64,000 bases of DNA. Origin: Acidimicrobiia bacterium (GTDB taxonomy: Bacteria > Actinomycetota > Acidimicrobiia > IMCC26256 > JAOSJL01). The notes below the pieces were generated by a model. It was not told the origin of the DNA. It worked only from the letters and a program-made list of their open reading frames with translations, and ran no database searches. Shown here piece by piece: positions 18,033-27,806 of the stretch (position 1 is its first letter; each line of letters begins with the position of its first letter). Made by a program: the position numbers and the translations under genes. The stretch is from positions 2,147,218 through 2,211,217 of the forward strand of contig JAOSJL010000001.1 in NCBI GenBank assembly GCA_027494115.1. Direction: 5' to 3'.

Positions 18033-20109
18033 ATGCCGAGCCGTGATCGCATCGGCAAGACCCGGTCGCGTGCAACCACGCGGTCGCGTTCCGCATCGCG
18101 GCGGCCCTCGTCGCGTTCCGCATCGCGGCGACCCTCGCAGCCCACATCGCGCCCAACCCCGCGACGCAGGACACGGTCTCGTCCGCGAACACGAACGCGC
18201 ACGCAGTCCGGACGACGAACGCTCGGAGTACATGCGCTGCGTACCCAGGCACGCCGGCGCATGCTCGCCCTTCTCGTCCTCGTCATCCTCGCCTTTGGGG
18301 GGATCACGGCCCGACTCGTCCAGATCCAGGGGTTCAGCGCCGAGCACCTGAGCGCGCTCGGCTCCGACCAGCGGGTCCGAACCGTCGAGCTGTCCGCCGA
18401 ACGCGGGACGATCTTCGACCGCAACGGCGTCGATCTGGCACTCTCGGTTCCCCAGGAGACCGTCTTCGCCGACCCGCGCCTGATCCGGGATCCCGCGGGT
18501 GACGCCGCAGCTCTCGCGCCGGTGCTCGGAATCGAGGCGGCCGAGCTCGAGAGAAGGCTCAGTGCTCCCGACACCGCGTTCACGTACCTCGCTCGCCAGG
18601 TCGACGCGGCCGTCGCCGACGACGTGCGCGCACTGGCGATTCCCGGCATCGACTTCGTACCCGAATCGAAACGCCACTACCCGGCCGGAGGTCTGGCTGC
18701 CCCCGTCCTCGGCTTCACCGGTATCGACAACGAGGGCCTCGCTGGACTCGAAGCCGACTATGAGGAACTGCTGGCGGGCAAGCCCGGTGAGCTCGTGGTC
18801 GAAGAGGATCCCGACGGTCGCGAGATCCCCAGCGCCGAACGCCGCTACCGGCCCGCCGAGCGCGGGAGCGACCTGATCCTGACCATCGACGAATCGCTGC
18901 AGCACGAGGTGGAGGAGGCTCTGCTCGATCAGGTCGCCGCGACGAACGCCAACGGCGGGACAGCAATCATCGCCGACGTGAAGACGGGTGACATCCTCGC
19001 CATGGCGGTCATCGACGGTGGACCTGAGGGAGCGACCCGCGCTGCCTCGTCCTCGATGAACCGCGCCTTCACCGACGTGTTCGAGCCCGGCTCCACGAAC
19101 AAGGTGATCACCATCGGCGCCGCGCTCGAGGAGGGATGGTGACGCCCGACACGACCTACTCGGTCGGGCCGCAGATCGGCGTCGGTGACGGGATCTTCGA
19201 GGAACACGACTGGCACCCGGTGTCCACCTGGAGCGTGGCCGATATCCTGCGCGAGTCGTCCAACGTGGGGACGATCCAGATCGCGCTGGAACTCGGCAAA
19301 GACCGACTCGACCACTACCTGCGGGAGTTCGGCCTCGGAAGCAGCACGTCGGTCGGCTTCCCCGGAGAGGCGCCGGGAATCGTGCCGACACCCGACGAGT
19401 ACTCAGGGACCAGTATCGCCACGGTGCCGATGGGTCATGGGCTGGCCGTCACGCCCATGCAGATGCTGAACGTGTACACGACCATCGCCAACGACGGAGT
19501 CGCACGCGACGCCCGCCTGGTCGGCGCCACCGTCGATGGTGGCGGAACGCGTCAGAACCTGCCCATCGACACCGGGACGCGCGTCGTGTCCGAGTCGACC
19601 GCCGCGTCGCTCACCTCGATGATGACCGACGTCGTGACCGCGGGGACCGGAAAGCTCGCAGCGATCGACGGCTACACGGTGGCCGGCAAGACCGGGACTG
19701 CCCAGCAGGTCGCCGACGGCGGCGCCGGGTACGTGGAGGGGGCCTTCGACGCCTCGTTCGCCGGGTTCGCCCCCGTCGAGGATCCCCGCCTGGCCGCGAT
19801 CGTCGTGCTGGACCGCCCACAGCCGTACTACGGGGGAACGGTCGCCGCGCCGGTGTTCTCCGAGATCATGCGAATGGCTCTGCGTGCGATGTCGATCCCG
19901 ACCAGCGGTTCCGAGCAGTACAGGCAGGCGGCGGAGGCGGCCGCCGCCCAGGCGAGCCGCGAAGCGGCCGAGATCGCAGCTGCCGCAGATGCCGCCGGGC
20001 AGCAGGTCGTACCAGCGGCTGCTCCCGTCAGCGAACCCGCGGGGAGGTCGGCGCCGATCCCTCCGGGGTCGGAGCCTCGCCGACCGACGCCTCCGCATAC
20101 GGCGGCTAG
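18033..20109 (+). CDS. ftsI: Division transpeptidase FtsI/PbpB (two frameshifts)
   Basis: This class B penicillin-binding protein cross-links septal peptidoglycan. A very long Ser/Arg/Thr/Pro-rich basic N-terminus (about 75 residues) precedes the membrane helix 'LALLVLVILAFGGITARL'. The pedestal region has 'AERGTIFDRNGVDLALSV'. Catalytic motifs are SxxK at S354-K357 ('EPGSTNKVIT'), SxN in 'LRESSNVGTIQ', and KTG in 'TVAGKTGTAQ'. Frame is lost at 19133-19139, where one missing base turns 'LEEG' into a stop. It is lost again at a GGGG run (20041-20044). With a base added at each, the tail reads 'EVGADPSGVGASPTDASA' and stops at TAG 20107-20109, 9 bp before murE. Total is about 690 residues. Confidence 0.9.
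18086..18139. repeat. 27-bp tandem repeat within the 5' end of ftsI
   Basis: Two head-to-tail copies of a 27-bp unit (starting gcgttccgcatcgcggcg), with two or three mismatches, encode the repeated 'SRSASRRPS' of the FtsI cytoplasmic tail. The period is nine codons, so the repeat is in frame. Related degenerate Arg-Ser-Thr coding sequence continues on both sides. Confidence 0.8.
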
Positions 20110-20118
20110 GGGGCTACC

Positions 20119-21603
20119 GTGCGCCTGCGCGAGCTTCTCGCGGCCTCGGGGCCCCTGGCTGTGGGGCGTCTGGTCCCCGTTTCGGGCTCGACGGGCGACA
20201 CGTTGCCCGAGCTCTCGTCGGTGGCCCACGACAGCCGTTTCGTCGAAGCTGGCGCGCTGTTCGCGTGCATTCCCGGTGAGACGTCCGATGGCCACGATCA
20301 TGCTGCGGACGCCGTCTCGGCCGGGGCCGTGGCGTTGCTCGTCGAGCGTGAGCTGGCGCTTCCCGTTCCACAAGTCGTGGTTCCCTCGGTCCGACGTGTC
20401 CTCGGACCGGTCGCGTCGTCAGTCGCGGGAGACCCGTCAGCCGAGATGACCGTTGTCGGCGTGACCGGCACGAACGGTAAGACGACGACGACCCTGCTTC
20501 TCGAGTCGGTGTTCACCGAGGCCGGGCTCCGGGCCGGGGTCATCGGAACCCTGGGAAGCCGGATCGCGGGAACGGAACACCCCGGGGCGCGCACGACGCC
20601 CGAGGCTCCGGATCTCCAACGCACACTCGCGATGATGCGTGCGTCCGGGGTGGAAAACGTGGCGATGGAGGTGTCGTCCCATGCGCTCGAACAACACCGC
20701 GTCGACGGCACGGTGTTCGCCGCCGCCTGCTTCACCAACCTCTCCCACGACCATCTCGACTACCACGGGACACTCGAGGCGTACTTCGAGGTCAAGGCGA
20801 GACTTTTCGACCCCGACAGGATCCGCGCGGCGGCCGTGAACCACGACGACCCCTTCGGACGCCGACTCCTCGAGCGCCTCGCGCGGTCCTCGCTGTCGGT
20901 GGCGACCTTCGGCGGGAGCCCGGGCTCCACGTGGAGCGCCGGGGCCGTGACCGGCGAGGGGTGGGACACGGGTTTCGAGCTCCTCCACGAGGGAGCCAGG
21001 GTGGGCACCGTCAGGATGTCGCTGCCGGGCGCCTGGAATCGACAGAATGCACTGTGTGCGGCGGCCGGCGCCGCGCTCGTCGGGATCTCGGGGGAGGCGA
21101 TCGTCGAAGGGCTCTCCCGGCCCGTGGTCGTGCCAGGACGGTTGGAGCGAGTGAGCAGCAACGAGCCATTCGACGTCGTCGTCGACTACGCCCACACCCC
21201 CGACGCGCTCGCTCGCGTTCTCGAGACGGTGAGGTCCCTGTCGAAGGGAGATGTGTGGGTCGTCTTCGGGTGTGGGGGCGACCGTGACCGGGAGAAGCGA
21301 CCGATGATGGGAGCGGCGGCAGCGACGGGAGCCGACCACGTGATCGTGACCTCCGACAACCCGCGGTCTGAGGATCCGGCCGAGATCGGCCGTGCCGTGG
21401 CCGACGGTGTACGCAGGGCCGGCGTGACTCCCGTCGTCGAGCTCGATCGTGCTGCCGCGATTCAGCGCGCCGTCACAGGCGCCCGGAATGGCGACGTCGT
21501 GGTGATCGCGGGGAAGGGGCATGAGCAGGGCCAGGAGATCGACGGCCGGTTCCACGCGTTCGACGACCGGGACGTGGCCCGACGCGCACTGGGCGGACGG
21601 TGA
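20119..21603 (+). CDS. murE: UDP-MurNAc-L-Ala-D-Glu:meso-diaminopimelate ligase
   Basis: The 494-residue ATP-dependent Mur ligase adds the third residue to the peptidoglycan stem. The uridine-binding N-terminal domain contains 'SSVAHDSRFVEAGALF'. The central ATPase loop is 'VTGTNGKTTTTLLLESVF', and a lysine expected to be carbamylated lies in 'YFEVKARLF'. The C-terminal domain has 'VVDYAHTPDAL' and the specificity motif DNPR in 'IVTSDNPRSEDP'. DNPR marks enzymes that use meso-diaminopimelate rather than lysine. The GTG at 20119 is 9 bp after the corrected ftsI stop; the gene is intact. Confidence 0.95.
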   Translation: MRLRELLAASGPLAVGRLVPVSGSTGDTLPELSSVAHDSRFVEAGALFACIPGETSDGHDHAADAVSAGAVALLVERELALPVPQVVVPSVRRVLGPVASSVAGDPSAEMTVVGVTGTNGKTTTTLLLESVFTEAGLRAGVIGTLGSRIAGTEHPGARTTPEAPDLQRTLAMMRASGVENVAMEVSSHALEQHRVDGTVFAAACFTNLSHDHLDYHGTLEAYFEVKARLFDPDRIRAAAVNHDDPFGRRLLERLARSSLSVATFGGSPGSTWSAGAVTGEGWDTGFELLHEGARVGTVRMSLPGAWNRQNALCAAAGAALVGISGEAIVEGLSRPVVVPGRLERVSSNEPFDVVVDYAHTPDALARVLETVRSLSKGDVWVVFGCGGDRDREKRPMMGAAAATGADHVIVTSDNPRSEDPAEIGRAVADGVRRAGVTPVVELDRAAAIQRAVTGARNGDVVVIAGKGHEQGQEIDGRFHAFDDRDVARRALGGR

Positions 21604-23038
21604 TGACGGTGGGGCACCCCTGGACCACATCGCGTGTGGCAGAGGTCGTGGGTGGGGTGGTTCGGGGGATCCAGTCGCCGTGCCGGTGAGTGGTTTCGCC
21701 ATCGACTCACGCTCGCTGATCACCGGTGAATGTTTCGTCGCGTTGCAGGGGAACCGCGACGGTCACGACTTCGTGACCGACGCGATCGACGCCGGTGCGG
21801 CCGCGGCTCTCGTGAGCAGGATTCCCGAGGATCCCGCCCTGAGCCCCGAAGCTCCGCTGATCGTCGTCGACGACCCGCTGGTCGCGCTGGGCGCCCTGGC
21901 GGCACAGACCCGTGAGCGTCTCGATCCGACCGTCGTGGGTATCACGGGATCGGTCGGCAAGACTGGGACCAAGGATCTCGTCGCGGCGGTGCTTTCGACG
22001 AGCCGCATCGTCCATGCGAACCCGGGATCCTTCAACAACGAGTCCGGGCTTCCTCTCACGATCCTCGCCGCTCCCGCCGACACGGAGGTCCTCGTTCTCG
22101 AGATGGGCGCGCGCTTCGCCGGCAACATCTCCCGGCTGGCTGCGATCGCCCGACCCCATGTCGGGGTCGTCACGAACATCGGGGCCGCTCACGCCGCGCA
22201 TTTCGGGACTCTCGAGGACGTGGCAGCGGCGAAGGGGGAACTCCTCGAGAAGCTCGACCCTGACGGCTTCGCCGTCCTGAACGCCGACGACCCCATGACG
22301 GCCCGCCTCGCACAACGAACCCACGTCGACGTCCTGACGGCCGGTCGGTCCGAGGCGGCGGATGTGCGGATCAGCTCGATCGAGCTGGATGACGAGCTGC
22401 GACCGACTCTCTCCCTCGATTCGCACTGGGGAGTCGTACGCACCACGCTGCCTGTCCGAGGCGCTCATCAGGTGGCCAACGCCGCCCTCGCCGCAACGGT
22501 CGGACTGCGTCTCGGTGTGACCGCCGATGATGTTGCCACAGGACTGGCGACGGCCCGGTCCGCCCGGCTTCGCATGGACCTTCGCCGCTCGCCGTCAGGT
22601 GTTCTCGTGCTCGACGACAGCTACAACGCCAATCCCGCCTCGATGAACGCCGCTCTCGACGCGTTCGCGTCGGTGGTGGTCCCCGGTCGACGCTTCGCTG
22701 TGCTGGGGTCGATGCTGGAGCTCGGAGACAGAACAGACGCGGAGCACGCGGCGATCGGCGACCGGCTCCGAACCGGCGGGATCGCCGGCGTCGTCGTGCT
22801 GGGTGACGAGGCTGCCGCCCTCGCCGGAGCTGCCCGTCGCGCCGGCGGCGTCGAGGTCGTCGAAGCGGCGGATCTCGACGAAGCCGAGGCCACCGTGTCG
22901 GGCTGGGTCTCCGCGGGGGATGCCGTGCTGTTGAAGGGATCGCGCGCACTCGGACTCGAGGTGCTCGCCGAACGCCTCGCCCCGGGCGACGAGGCCACCC
23001 GACCTGCACCGCGCCCGGGAACGGGGGCGTCACAGTGA
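21603..23038 (+). CDS. murF: UDP-MurNAc-tripeptide:D-Ala-D-Ala ligase (frameshifted near N-terminus)
   Basis: MurF adds the D-Ala-D-Ala dipeptide to the tripeptide precursor. The ATG at 21603 overlaps the murE stop (TGATG) and gives 'MTVGHPWTTSRVAEVVGGVV', the usual MurF opening. The frame is lost at a G5 run (21664-21668); one more G restores 'RGDPVAVPVSGFAIDSRSLI'. The ATPase loop is 'VVGITGSVGKTGTKDLVAAV', with 'NNESGLPLTILAAP' and 'EMGARFAGNISRLA' following, and the C-terminal domain opens with 'VLDDSYNANPASMNAAL'. All are MurF hallmarks. The corrected length is about 478 residues. The stop overlaps mraY as GTGA. Confidence 0.93.
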
Positions 23039-24081
23039 TCGGGCTTCTTCTTGCCGCCACCACCGCCTTCGTGCTCGCGGTCTTCGGGACCCCACTGCTG
23101 ATCCGCGTTCTGTCAGCGCGCGGCATGGGACAGACGATCCGTGACGACGGTCCGATCTCGCATCCGCACATGACCAAGGCCGGCACACCGACGATGGGCG
23201 GCGTCGCCCTCGTGGGGGCCGCGTTCGTCGGCTACATGGTCGCGCACGTGCGTACGGAATCGGTGGCGTTCGCCCGCTCGGGGATCGCTCTGATCGGGTT
23301 GATCCTCGGACTGGCGGCGGTGGGCTTCGCCGATGACATCCTCGGTGTCCGCAAGCGCCGGAACCTGGGTCTCCGCAAGCGTGGAAAGACCGGGGGGATG
23401 CTGCTCGTCGCCGTCGGCTTTGCCCTGTTGGCCCTCCAGTGGGTGGACGTGTCGACCGACCTGTCGTTCACCCGGGCGCTCGACCTGCAGATGGGCGCCA
23501 CGCTCTGGTGCGTGTGGGCGGTCCTCATGATCCTGGCCTCCTCGAACGCCGTCAACATCACCGACGGCCTCGACGGCCTCGCAGCCGGATCGGCCACGCT
23601 GGTCTTCACGGCTTTCCTCATCATCGGATTCTGGAAGTTCCGCCACCCCGAGATCTACGGCATCGAACCGGCACAGGCACTCGACGTGGCGATCGTGGCG
23701 GCCGCCATGATGGGTGCCTGCGCGGGCTTCCTGTGGTGGAACGCCGCTCCAGCGCGCATCTTCATGGGTGACACCGGGTCGCTCGCGGTCGGAGGAGCGA
23801 TGGCGGGCATGGCGTTGCTCACCGACGTCGATCTCCTCCTGCCCATCCTCGGCGGTCTCTACGTCATCGAGACCATGTCGGTCATCGTTCAGATTCTCTC
23901 GTTCCGGCTCTTCGGCCGCCGTGTGTTCCGGATGGCGCCGGTGCACCACCACTTCGAACTCGGGGGTTGGCCCGAGGTGACGGTGATCGTCCGCTTCTGG
24001 CTCATCTCCGGTCTGTTCGTGGCTCTCGGGGTCGGGATCTTCTACGGCGACTTCATCAACATTCCCGGGTCGCTCGATTGA
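23035..24081 (+). CDS. mraY: Phospho-MurNAc-pentapeptide translocase
   Basis: The 348-residue multi-spanning membrane enzyme transfers phospho-MurNAc-pentapeptide from UDP to undecaprenyl phosphate, giving lipid I. Conserved cytoplasmic loops are 'GPISHPHMTKAGTPTMGG', 'GFADDILGVRKRRNLGL', 'SNAVNITDGLDGLAAG' and 'IFMGDTGSLAVGGA', containing the Asp residues for Mg2+ and catalysis. The last loop has the HHH motif in 'MAPVHHHFELGGWPE'. About ten hydrophobic segments are visible. The gene is intact, starts at a GTG overlapping the murF stop, and its own stop overlaps the TTG of murD. Confidence 0.96.
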   Translation: MIGLLLAATTAFVLAVFGTPLLIRVLSARGMGQTIRDDGPISHPHMTKAGTPTMGGVALVGAAFVGYMVAHVRTESVAFARSGIALIGLILGLAAVGFADDILGVRKRRNLGLRKRGKTGGMLLVAVGFALLALQWVDVSTDLSFTRALDLQMGATLWCVWAVLMILASSNAVNITDGLDGLAAGSATLVFTAFLIIGFWKFRHPEIYGIEPAQALDVAIVAAAMMGACAGFLWWNAAPARIFMGDTGSLAVGGAMAGMALLTDVDLLLPILGGLYVIETMSVIVQILSFRLFGRRVFRMAPVHHHFELGGWPEVTVIVRFWLISGLFVALGVGIFYGDFINIPGSLD

Positions 24082-25482
24082 ACGCGCTCATCGTCGGCTC
24101 CGGCGTGACCGGTCTCGCTGTGGCGCGGGCACTCACGAACCGGGGATGGTCGTCGACCCTGGTCGAGGACTCCACCGAAGCTCTTGATCGGAACGCTGAC
24201 GAGTTGGCGGACCTCGGGGTCACGGTCGCGCGCGGCGGGAACGCACGCGGTTCGGCATCGGCGGACGAGCTCGTGCACGCCGCGGATCTCGTCGTGCCGA
24301 GCCCCGGCGTGCCGCCCCGCCATCCCGTCCTGGTGGCGGCCACGGCGTCGACCACGCCCATCCGATCGGAGATCGACCTCGCGGCCGAGACGGCCGACGC
24401 CGCCGGGCGTCCCGCGCTCGTGGCGGTCACCGGTACCAACGGCAAGACGACGGTGACGAGCCTTGTCGCGTCGATGCTGGTGCGGTCGGGTTTGGCCGCG
24501 GCAGCCGCCGGCAACATCGGGCGACCGCTGATCGAGGCCGTGGACGACCCGGAGCTCGAGGTCGCTGTCGCCGAGGTGTCGTCGTTTCAGCTCCGGTACA
24601 CGACGTCTTTTTCGGCCACGGGTCGCCGTGTTCCTCAACATTGCCGAAGACCACCTCGACTGGCACTCCGATTTTGTTTCGTACGCCGCGGCCAAGTCCC
24701 GGATCTTCGCCCGGCAGGGTCCGGACGATGTTCTCGTCCACAACGCGGACGATCCCGTCGTTGGGCGGCTGGTGGAGCGGGCGCGGTCCCGTTGCGTCCC
24801 CTTCTCGGTCCGCACGCACACTCCGGGGACATGGAGTGTCGCGGGTGACGGGATCGTGACCCCCGACGGCGATGTGCTCGTCGCCCTCGAGGTCCTCGGG
24901 CGCGCGGGGCCGCACGACCTCGCCAACGCGCTCGCGGCGGCAGCCGCGGCGACCGAGATGGGTGCGGATCCGACGGCGATCGTCGACGAGCTGCGCGAAT
25001 TCCGCGGGTTCCCCCATCGGGTCGAGCTGGTGGGGGAAGCTGGAGGCGTCAGCTATGTCGACGACTCGAAGGCCACCAACCCCCATGCCGCACGCTCGGC
25101 ACTCGACGCGTATGGGAATGCCGTGCTCATCGCCGGCGGGAGGAACAAGGGGCTCGACCTCGGCGCGCTCTCGACGACCGATCCTCTGCCGCGGGCTGTC
25201 GTCGGTTTCGGTGAAGCCGGCGACGAGGTCGTCGCGGCATTCCGCGGCGTGCGGGCCGAACGTGCGGGAGTCGAAACAGTTCGCGTCGACACGATGGAGC
25301 AGGCGGTGAGCGCCGCTGCCGCCCTCGCCCACGTGGGCGACACGGTGCTTCTCTCTCCCGGGTGCGCGTCCTTCGACGCGTATGCGAACTACGCCGAGCG
25401 GGGCGATCACTTCTCCGCACTCGTCGCCGCCCTTCCCGGCTTTTCACCGTCTCGCGGAGTGAGTGATGGCCAGGACGACTGA
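24078..25482 (+). CDS. murD: UDP-MurNAc-L-alanine:D-glutamate ligase (frameshifted)
   Basis: MurD adds D-glutamate to UDP-MurNAc-L-Ala. The TTG at 24078, coupled to the mraY stop (TTGA), begins 'NALIVGSGVTGLAVARAL', the Rossmann-like N-terminal domain. The ATPase loop is 'VAVTGTNGKTTVTSLVASML', then 'AAGNIGRPLIEAV' and 'VAEVSSFQLRYTTSFSA'. The frame is lost at GGG 24621-24623 (one extra G). It resumes as 'VAVFLNIAEDHLDWH' with the family's NI..DHLD motif, and ends with 'YVDDSKATNPHAARSALDA' and 'LSPGCASFDAYANYAERGD'. The corrected length is about 467 residues. The ftsW start lies 20 bp inside the 3' end. Confidence 0.93.
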
Positions 25483-26685
25483 CGTTCGAGCACGCACCCG
25501 GCCGCGCTCCGGATCACAGGCCCCCACGGGACTCGTACGCTCGGCGCGCGCGGCCTGGATCGGGTCGGGGGAGCAGCGACCGGCCGGCTATGTGCTGCTG
25601 TTCGTCACGGTCGTCGTCCTCAACGTCGTCGGCCTCGTCATGGTGCTGTCGGCGTCGTCGGTGGTGGCGGAGGCCAACTACGGTTCCGCGTGGTTCTTCT
25701 TCGAACGCCAGGTTCTCTGGACGCTCCTGGGTATCGCCACGTTCGTGGTCGTCGCCCGCGTCGACTACCGAAAATGGCGGCGCCTGGCGCTTCCCCTGTT
25801 GCTCGTCAGCGCAGCGCTTCTCGTTCTCGTTCTCGTTCCAGGAGTGGGGATCCACGTCGACGGTGCCACCCGCTGGTTGGGTGCCGGATCGTTGCGATTC
25901 CAGCCGACCGAGGTGGCCAAACTCGCACTACTCCTCTTCAGCGCCGATCTCCTGACCCGACGCTCCCGCGACCTGCACGACTGGCGTCTGGTCGTGGCGC
26001 CGGTGCTCGCCGTTCTCGCGATCTTCGCTGTTCTCGTCCTCAAACAACCCGACCTCGACTCCACGATCGTCCTCGGCCTGATCGCCTTCACGTCATTGAT
26101 CGTCGGCGGCGTACGCATGCGCCACCTGGCTGCTCTCGGTCTCGCCGGGTTGTCGCTCGTCGCCGTTCTCGCCGTGTCCGCGTCCTACCGCCGTGCGCGC
26201 GTCTTCGCCTTTCTCGACCCCTGGTCCGACGCCTCGAACACCGGCTATCAGATCGCCCAGTCGCTGATCGCGTTGGGCAGTGGCGGTTGGACCGGGGTGG
26301 GTCTCGGCGCCGGGCGCGCGAAGTGGATGTTCCTCCCCAACGCCCACACCGACTTCATCTTCGCCATCATCGGCGAGGAACTCGGTCTCCTGGGGTGCCT
26401 GTTGGTGGTTGCCCTCTTCCTCGCGTTCGCCGTGCTCGGCGTACGAGCATCCCTCCGAGCGCCCGATCGCTTCGGGATGCTCGTCGCTGCCGGGGTCACG
26501 GTGTGGGTCGTGGGGCAGGCGGTCATCAACATCGGGGCGGTGGTCGGCCTTCTGCCGGTATCGGGGATTCCTCTCCCGTTTGTGTCGTTCGGTGGATCGG
26601 CGCTCGTCTTCACCATGGCGGCGGCCGGCATCCTGGGAAACATCGCCCGCCAGGGCCGTCCGATCCCCCGGGCAGGGCTCGGTGA
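25463..26685 (+). CDS. ftsW: Septal peptidoglycan polymerase FtsW (frameshift at last codons)
   Basis: FtsW is a SEDS-family glycosyltransferase that polymerises lipid II at the septum together with FtsI. About ten membrane helices are visible, with the SEDS signatures 'GATRWLGAGSLRFQPTEVAK', 'GYQIAQSLIALGSGGWTGVG' and 'NAHTDFIFAIIGEELGL'; a further block runs from 'LPVSGIPLPFVSFGGS'. I use the GTG at 25463; the ATG at 25466 is equivalent. At a C5 run (26665-26669) one base is missing. Adding it gives the end 'RPIPPGRAR' and a TGA at 26683-26685. That stop overlaps the GTG of murG as GTGA, the same coupling as its neighbours. As sequenced the frame would run some 250 bp into murG. Confidence 0.93.
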
Positions 26686-27806
26686 GTTTCGACAGTGGGA
26701 GTGCCGACCCGGTGAGCCCGGACGGACGGGTAGCGGTGGTCATCGCGGGTGGCGGGACCGGCGGTCACGTCTATCCCGCCGTGTCTCTGGCGGAGGAGCT
26801 CGTCCTCCGTGGGCGACAGCGCTCGGAGATCCGTTTTGTCGGAGCCCGGCGCGGCCTGGAGGCGCGCGCCGTCCCCGCTGCCGGGTTCCGGATCGAACTG
26901 CTCGGCGGGCGAGGCATCGAGCGGAGCCTCACCCTCCGTAACGTCGGGGCCGTGGCGGCGTTGGTGGGTGCCTTCTTCCGGGCGTTGGGGCTCTTGAGAG
27001 CCTGGCGCCCGTCCGTGGTGGTCGGGGTCGGCGGCTATGCGTCGATCCCCGCCGTCACCGCAGCGAGGGTCCTGCGGATTCCGGTCGTGGTCCATGAGCA
27101 GAACGCCGCCCCCGGACTCGCCAACAGGTTGGCGGTGCGCCTGGGCGCCACTCCCGCCGTGTCGCTGCCCGGGACGCCGCTTCGTGGAGCCGTTCTGACC
27201 GGGAATCCGGTGCGTCGCGAGGTTCGCGACGTTCGTCGCCTCGTCGACCCCGACCGGCCCGTCGTCGCCGTGACAGGCGGCAGCCTCGGAGCCCGGCGCC
27301 TCAACGATGCCGCTCTCGGTCTCTACGACCACTGGAGAGACCGCAACGACCTCACCGTGCACCACGTGAGCGGACCCCGCGACCACGACCGTTGCGCCGG
27401 GGCACTCGCAGCGTTGCGCGAACCCGACGATGCACTGCGCTACGACCTGGTCGGCTACGAAGACCACATGGACGCTCTCTACGCCCGGACCTCCCTGGTC
27501 ATTTCGCGCGCCGGCGCGGTCACTGTCGCCGAGTTGACCGTCGCCGGTGTGCCCGCCGTTCTGGTCCCGTACCCCGCCGCGACCGGCGACCACCAGACCC
27601 ACAACGCCCGCGTCGTGGTCGACGCCGGTGGCGCGGTGCTGGTCCCGGACGCCGACTGCGACGCCGCACGCCTCGATCCGCTCGTCACGGAGCTCCTGGA
27701 GGCACCAGGTCGCCTGGACGCGATGAGCTCGGTCATGGCGTCGCTCGCGCGACCTGCCGCCGCCGCCGCCCTGGCCGATCTCGTCGAGGAGCGGTCGCGT
27801 GGCTGA
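26682..27806 (+). CDS. murG: UDP-GlcNAc:lipid I N-acetylglucosaminyltransferase
   Basis: MurG converts lipid I to lipid II at the inner membrane face. The 374-residue GT-B enzyme has the Gly-rich loop 'VIAGGGTGGHVYPAVSLAEE', a second N-domain loop in 'VVGVGGYASIPAVTAARV', and 'VVHEQNAAPGLANRL', all diagnostic. The C-domain carries 'VTGGSLGARRLNDAA' and the UDP-GlcNAc pocket 'LVISRAGAVTVAELTVAGVP'. The GTG at 26682 overlaps the corrected ftsW stop. The gene is intact. Its last 8 bases overlap the murC start, where a 15-bp tandem repeat begins. Confidence 0.95.
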   Translation: MSFDSGSADPVSPDGRVAVVIAGGGTGGHVYPAVSLAEELVLRGRQRSEIRFVGARRGLEARAVPAAGFRIELLGGRGIERSLTLRNVGAVAALVGAFFRALGLLRAWRPSVVVGVGGYASIPAVTAARVLRIPVVVHEQNAAPGLANRLAVRLGATPAVSLPGTPLRGAVLTGNPVRREVRDVRRLVDPDRPVVAVTGGSLGARRLNDAALGLYDHWRDRNDLTVHHVSGPRDHDRCAGALAALREPDDALRYDLVGYEDHMDALYARTSLVISRAGAVTVAELTVAGVPAVLVPYPAATGDHQTHNARVVVDAGGAVLVPDADCDAARLDPLVTELLEAPGRLDAMSSVMASLARPAAAAALADLVEERSRG

